A program made the translations under genes and the position numbers. From Arthrobacter sp. (GTDB lineage Bacteria > Actinomycetota > Actinomycetes > Actinomycetales > Micrococcaceae), in contig JAPLAM010000031.1 in assembly GCA_026393275.1 (NCBI GenBank), positions 48,468 to 112,467 of the forward strand: DNA of 64,000 nucleotides. Reading direction: 5' to 3'. The notes beneath the pieces were generated by a model. It was not told the DNA's origin. It worked only from the letters and a program-made list of their open reading frames with translations, and did no database searches. This document shows positions 63,598-64,000 of the stretch, one piece after another. The first letter of the stretch is position 1; every line of letters begins with the position of its first letter.

Positions 63598-63850
63598 TTA
63601 TGTCCTCCTGGACGGTTCTAATTTCTGAAGCCTGCACGCGGCATGCATACAAACCACTCTTCGAAAACTTACCAGCTTGCCGCCGTCGAGGCGGCAAATT
63701 CCGCGTGTTTTCGCGCTTTTTTGGGAAAATTTCCGGGTTTCGACGGCTTTTGGCGTCGCTTTCAGCCCTCAGCGGACGCTCGCTGTTAGCGCGGCGGCCG
63801 GCGGTACCTCGCCGCGCCTGCGGCGTGGCTGCCGTTGGGCGGTGTGGTGG

Positions 63851-63891
63851 TTAAAGGGAGAGAGCCTCCAACCTGGTGGTTGGAGGCTCTC
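63851..63891 (-). terminator. Terminator downstream of 5S rRNA
   Basis: GAGAGCCTCCAACC (63860-63873) and GGTTGGAGGCTCTC (63878-63891) form a 14-bp perfect stem with a 4-base loop, followed on the minus strand by CCCTTTAACC. It ends the ribosomal RNA operon. Confidence 0.88.
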
Positions 63892-63902
63892 GACCTAATA
63901 GA

Positions 63903-64000
63903 TGTCCGGCGGTGACCTACTCTCCCACACCCTCCCGGGTGCAGTACCATCGGCGCTGTGGGTCTTAGCTTCCGGGTTCGGGATGGGACCGGGCGTTTCC
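63903..64000 (-). rRNA. rrf: 5S ribosomal RNA, 3' part
   Basis: The reverse complement contains the conserved 5S strings CCCGAACCCGGAAGCTAAG, CGATGGTACTGC and GTGGGAGAGTAGGTCACCGC, ending GCCGGACA. About 98 of roughly 117 bases are present; the 5' end lies beyond the window, where 23S and 16S genes are expected upstream. Confidence 0.95.

Overview
The window is GC-rich, densely coded DNA with short intergenic gaps, 4-base stop/start overlaps, frequent GTG and TTG starts and apparently leaderless promoters. Gene content points to the actinobacterial family Micrococcaceae (Arthrobacter or Pseudarthrobacter type): a soxG-sdaA-purU sarcosine unit, a SAM-IV riboswitch, a fused MrpA/B antiporter subunit, a YkoEDC thiamine ECF transporter, and an XRE-MurA fusion. 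The genus is inferred from gene content; no marker gene was compared. I see no prophage, insertion sequence or CRISPR array, so this is ordinary chromosome.

Layout. 1-2901: end of a sarcosine oxidase operon feeding C1 and serine breakdown. 2925-7123 (-): four coupled genes (PIG-L deacetylase, ATP-grasp ligase, membrane GT2 synthase, TIM-barrel lipoprotein) that look like an uncharacterised surface-polysaccharide system. 7124-9592: leader DNA, a SAM-IV riboswitch and a DUF1737-rhodanese-MetZ sulfur/methionine operon. 9605-12444 (-): a GCS2-type ligase and the XRE-MurA fusion. 12580-15712 (-): TPP riboswitch-controlled thiamine ECF transporter whose T subunit is frameshifted. 15876-16720: two small conserved genes. 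16806-23225 (-): mrp antiporter operon. 23365-26489: MFS exporter and a KhtTU-like K+/H+ antiporter. 26541-29440: dcd, tRNA-Gly(CCC), a Lys-rich microprotein coupled to a carboxyethylornithine synthase-like gene, and a zinc-ribbon protein.

29482-35845: putA, a cationic/amino-acid permease and a divergent LysR regulator. The upstream regions of putA and of the permease/lysR pair share a 39-bp element, suggesting one regulon. 35935-38655: panD, an AEC transporter and a secreted HNH/excalibur nuclease. 38668-41295 (-): a trehalose-phosphatase-like/GH15 fusion whose HAD nucleophile motif is lost. 41490-52316: a galactoside operon (ABC importer without ATPase, GH42, DeoR, GH36, galT, galK) behind a good promoter with a consensus CRP/GlxR palindrome. 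52333-58908: flavin monooxygenase, aldo/keto reductase, DJ-1 protein, HerA-like ATPase, an unknown membrane-anchored protein and a DUF559 protein. 59066-63198 (-): a thioredoxin-NHL protein coupled to a CopD-CtaG copper/oxidase assembly protein. 63310-64000 (-): HU and the 3' part of a 5S rRNA, each with a hairpin terminator.

The best candidates for undescribed biology are the four-gene polysaccharide operon, the XRE-MurA fusion with a tandem 12-mer in its own promoter, the degenerate phosphatase-GH15 fusion, and the shared proline-regulon element.
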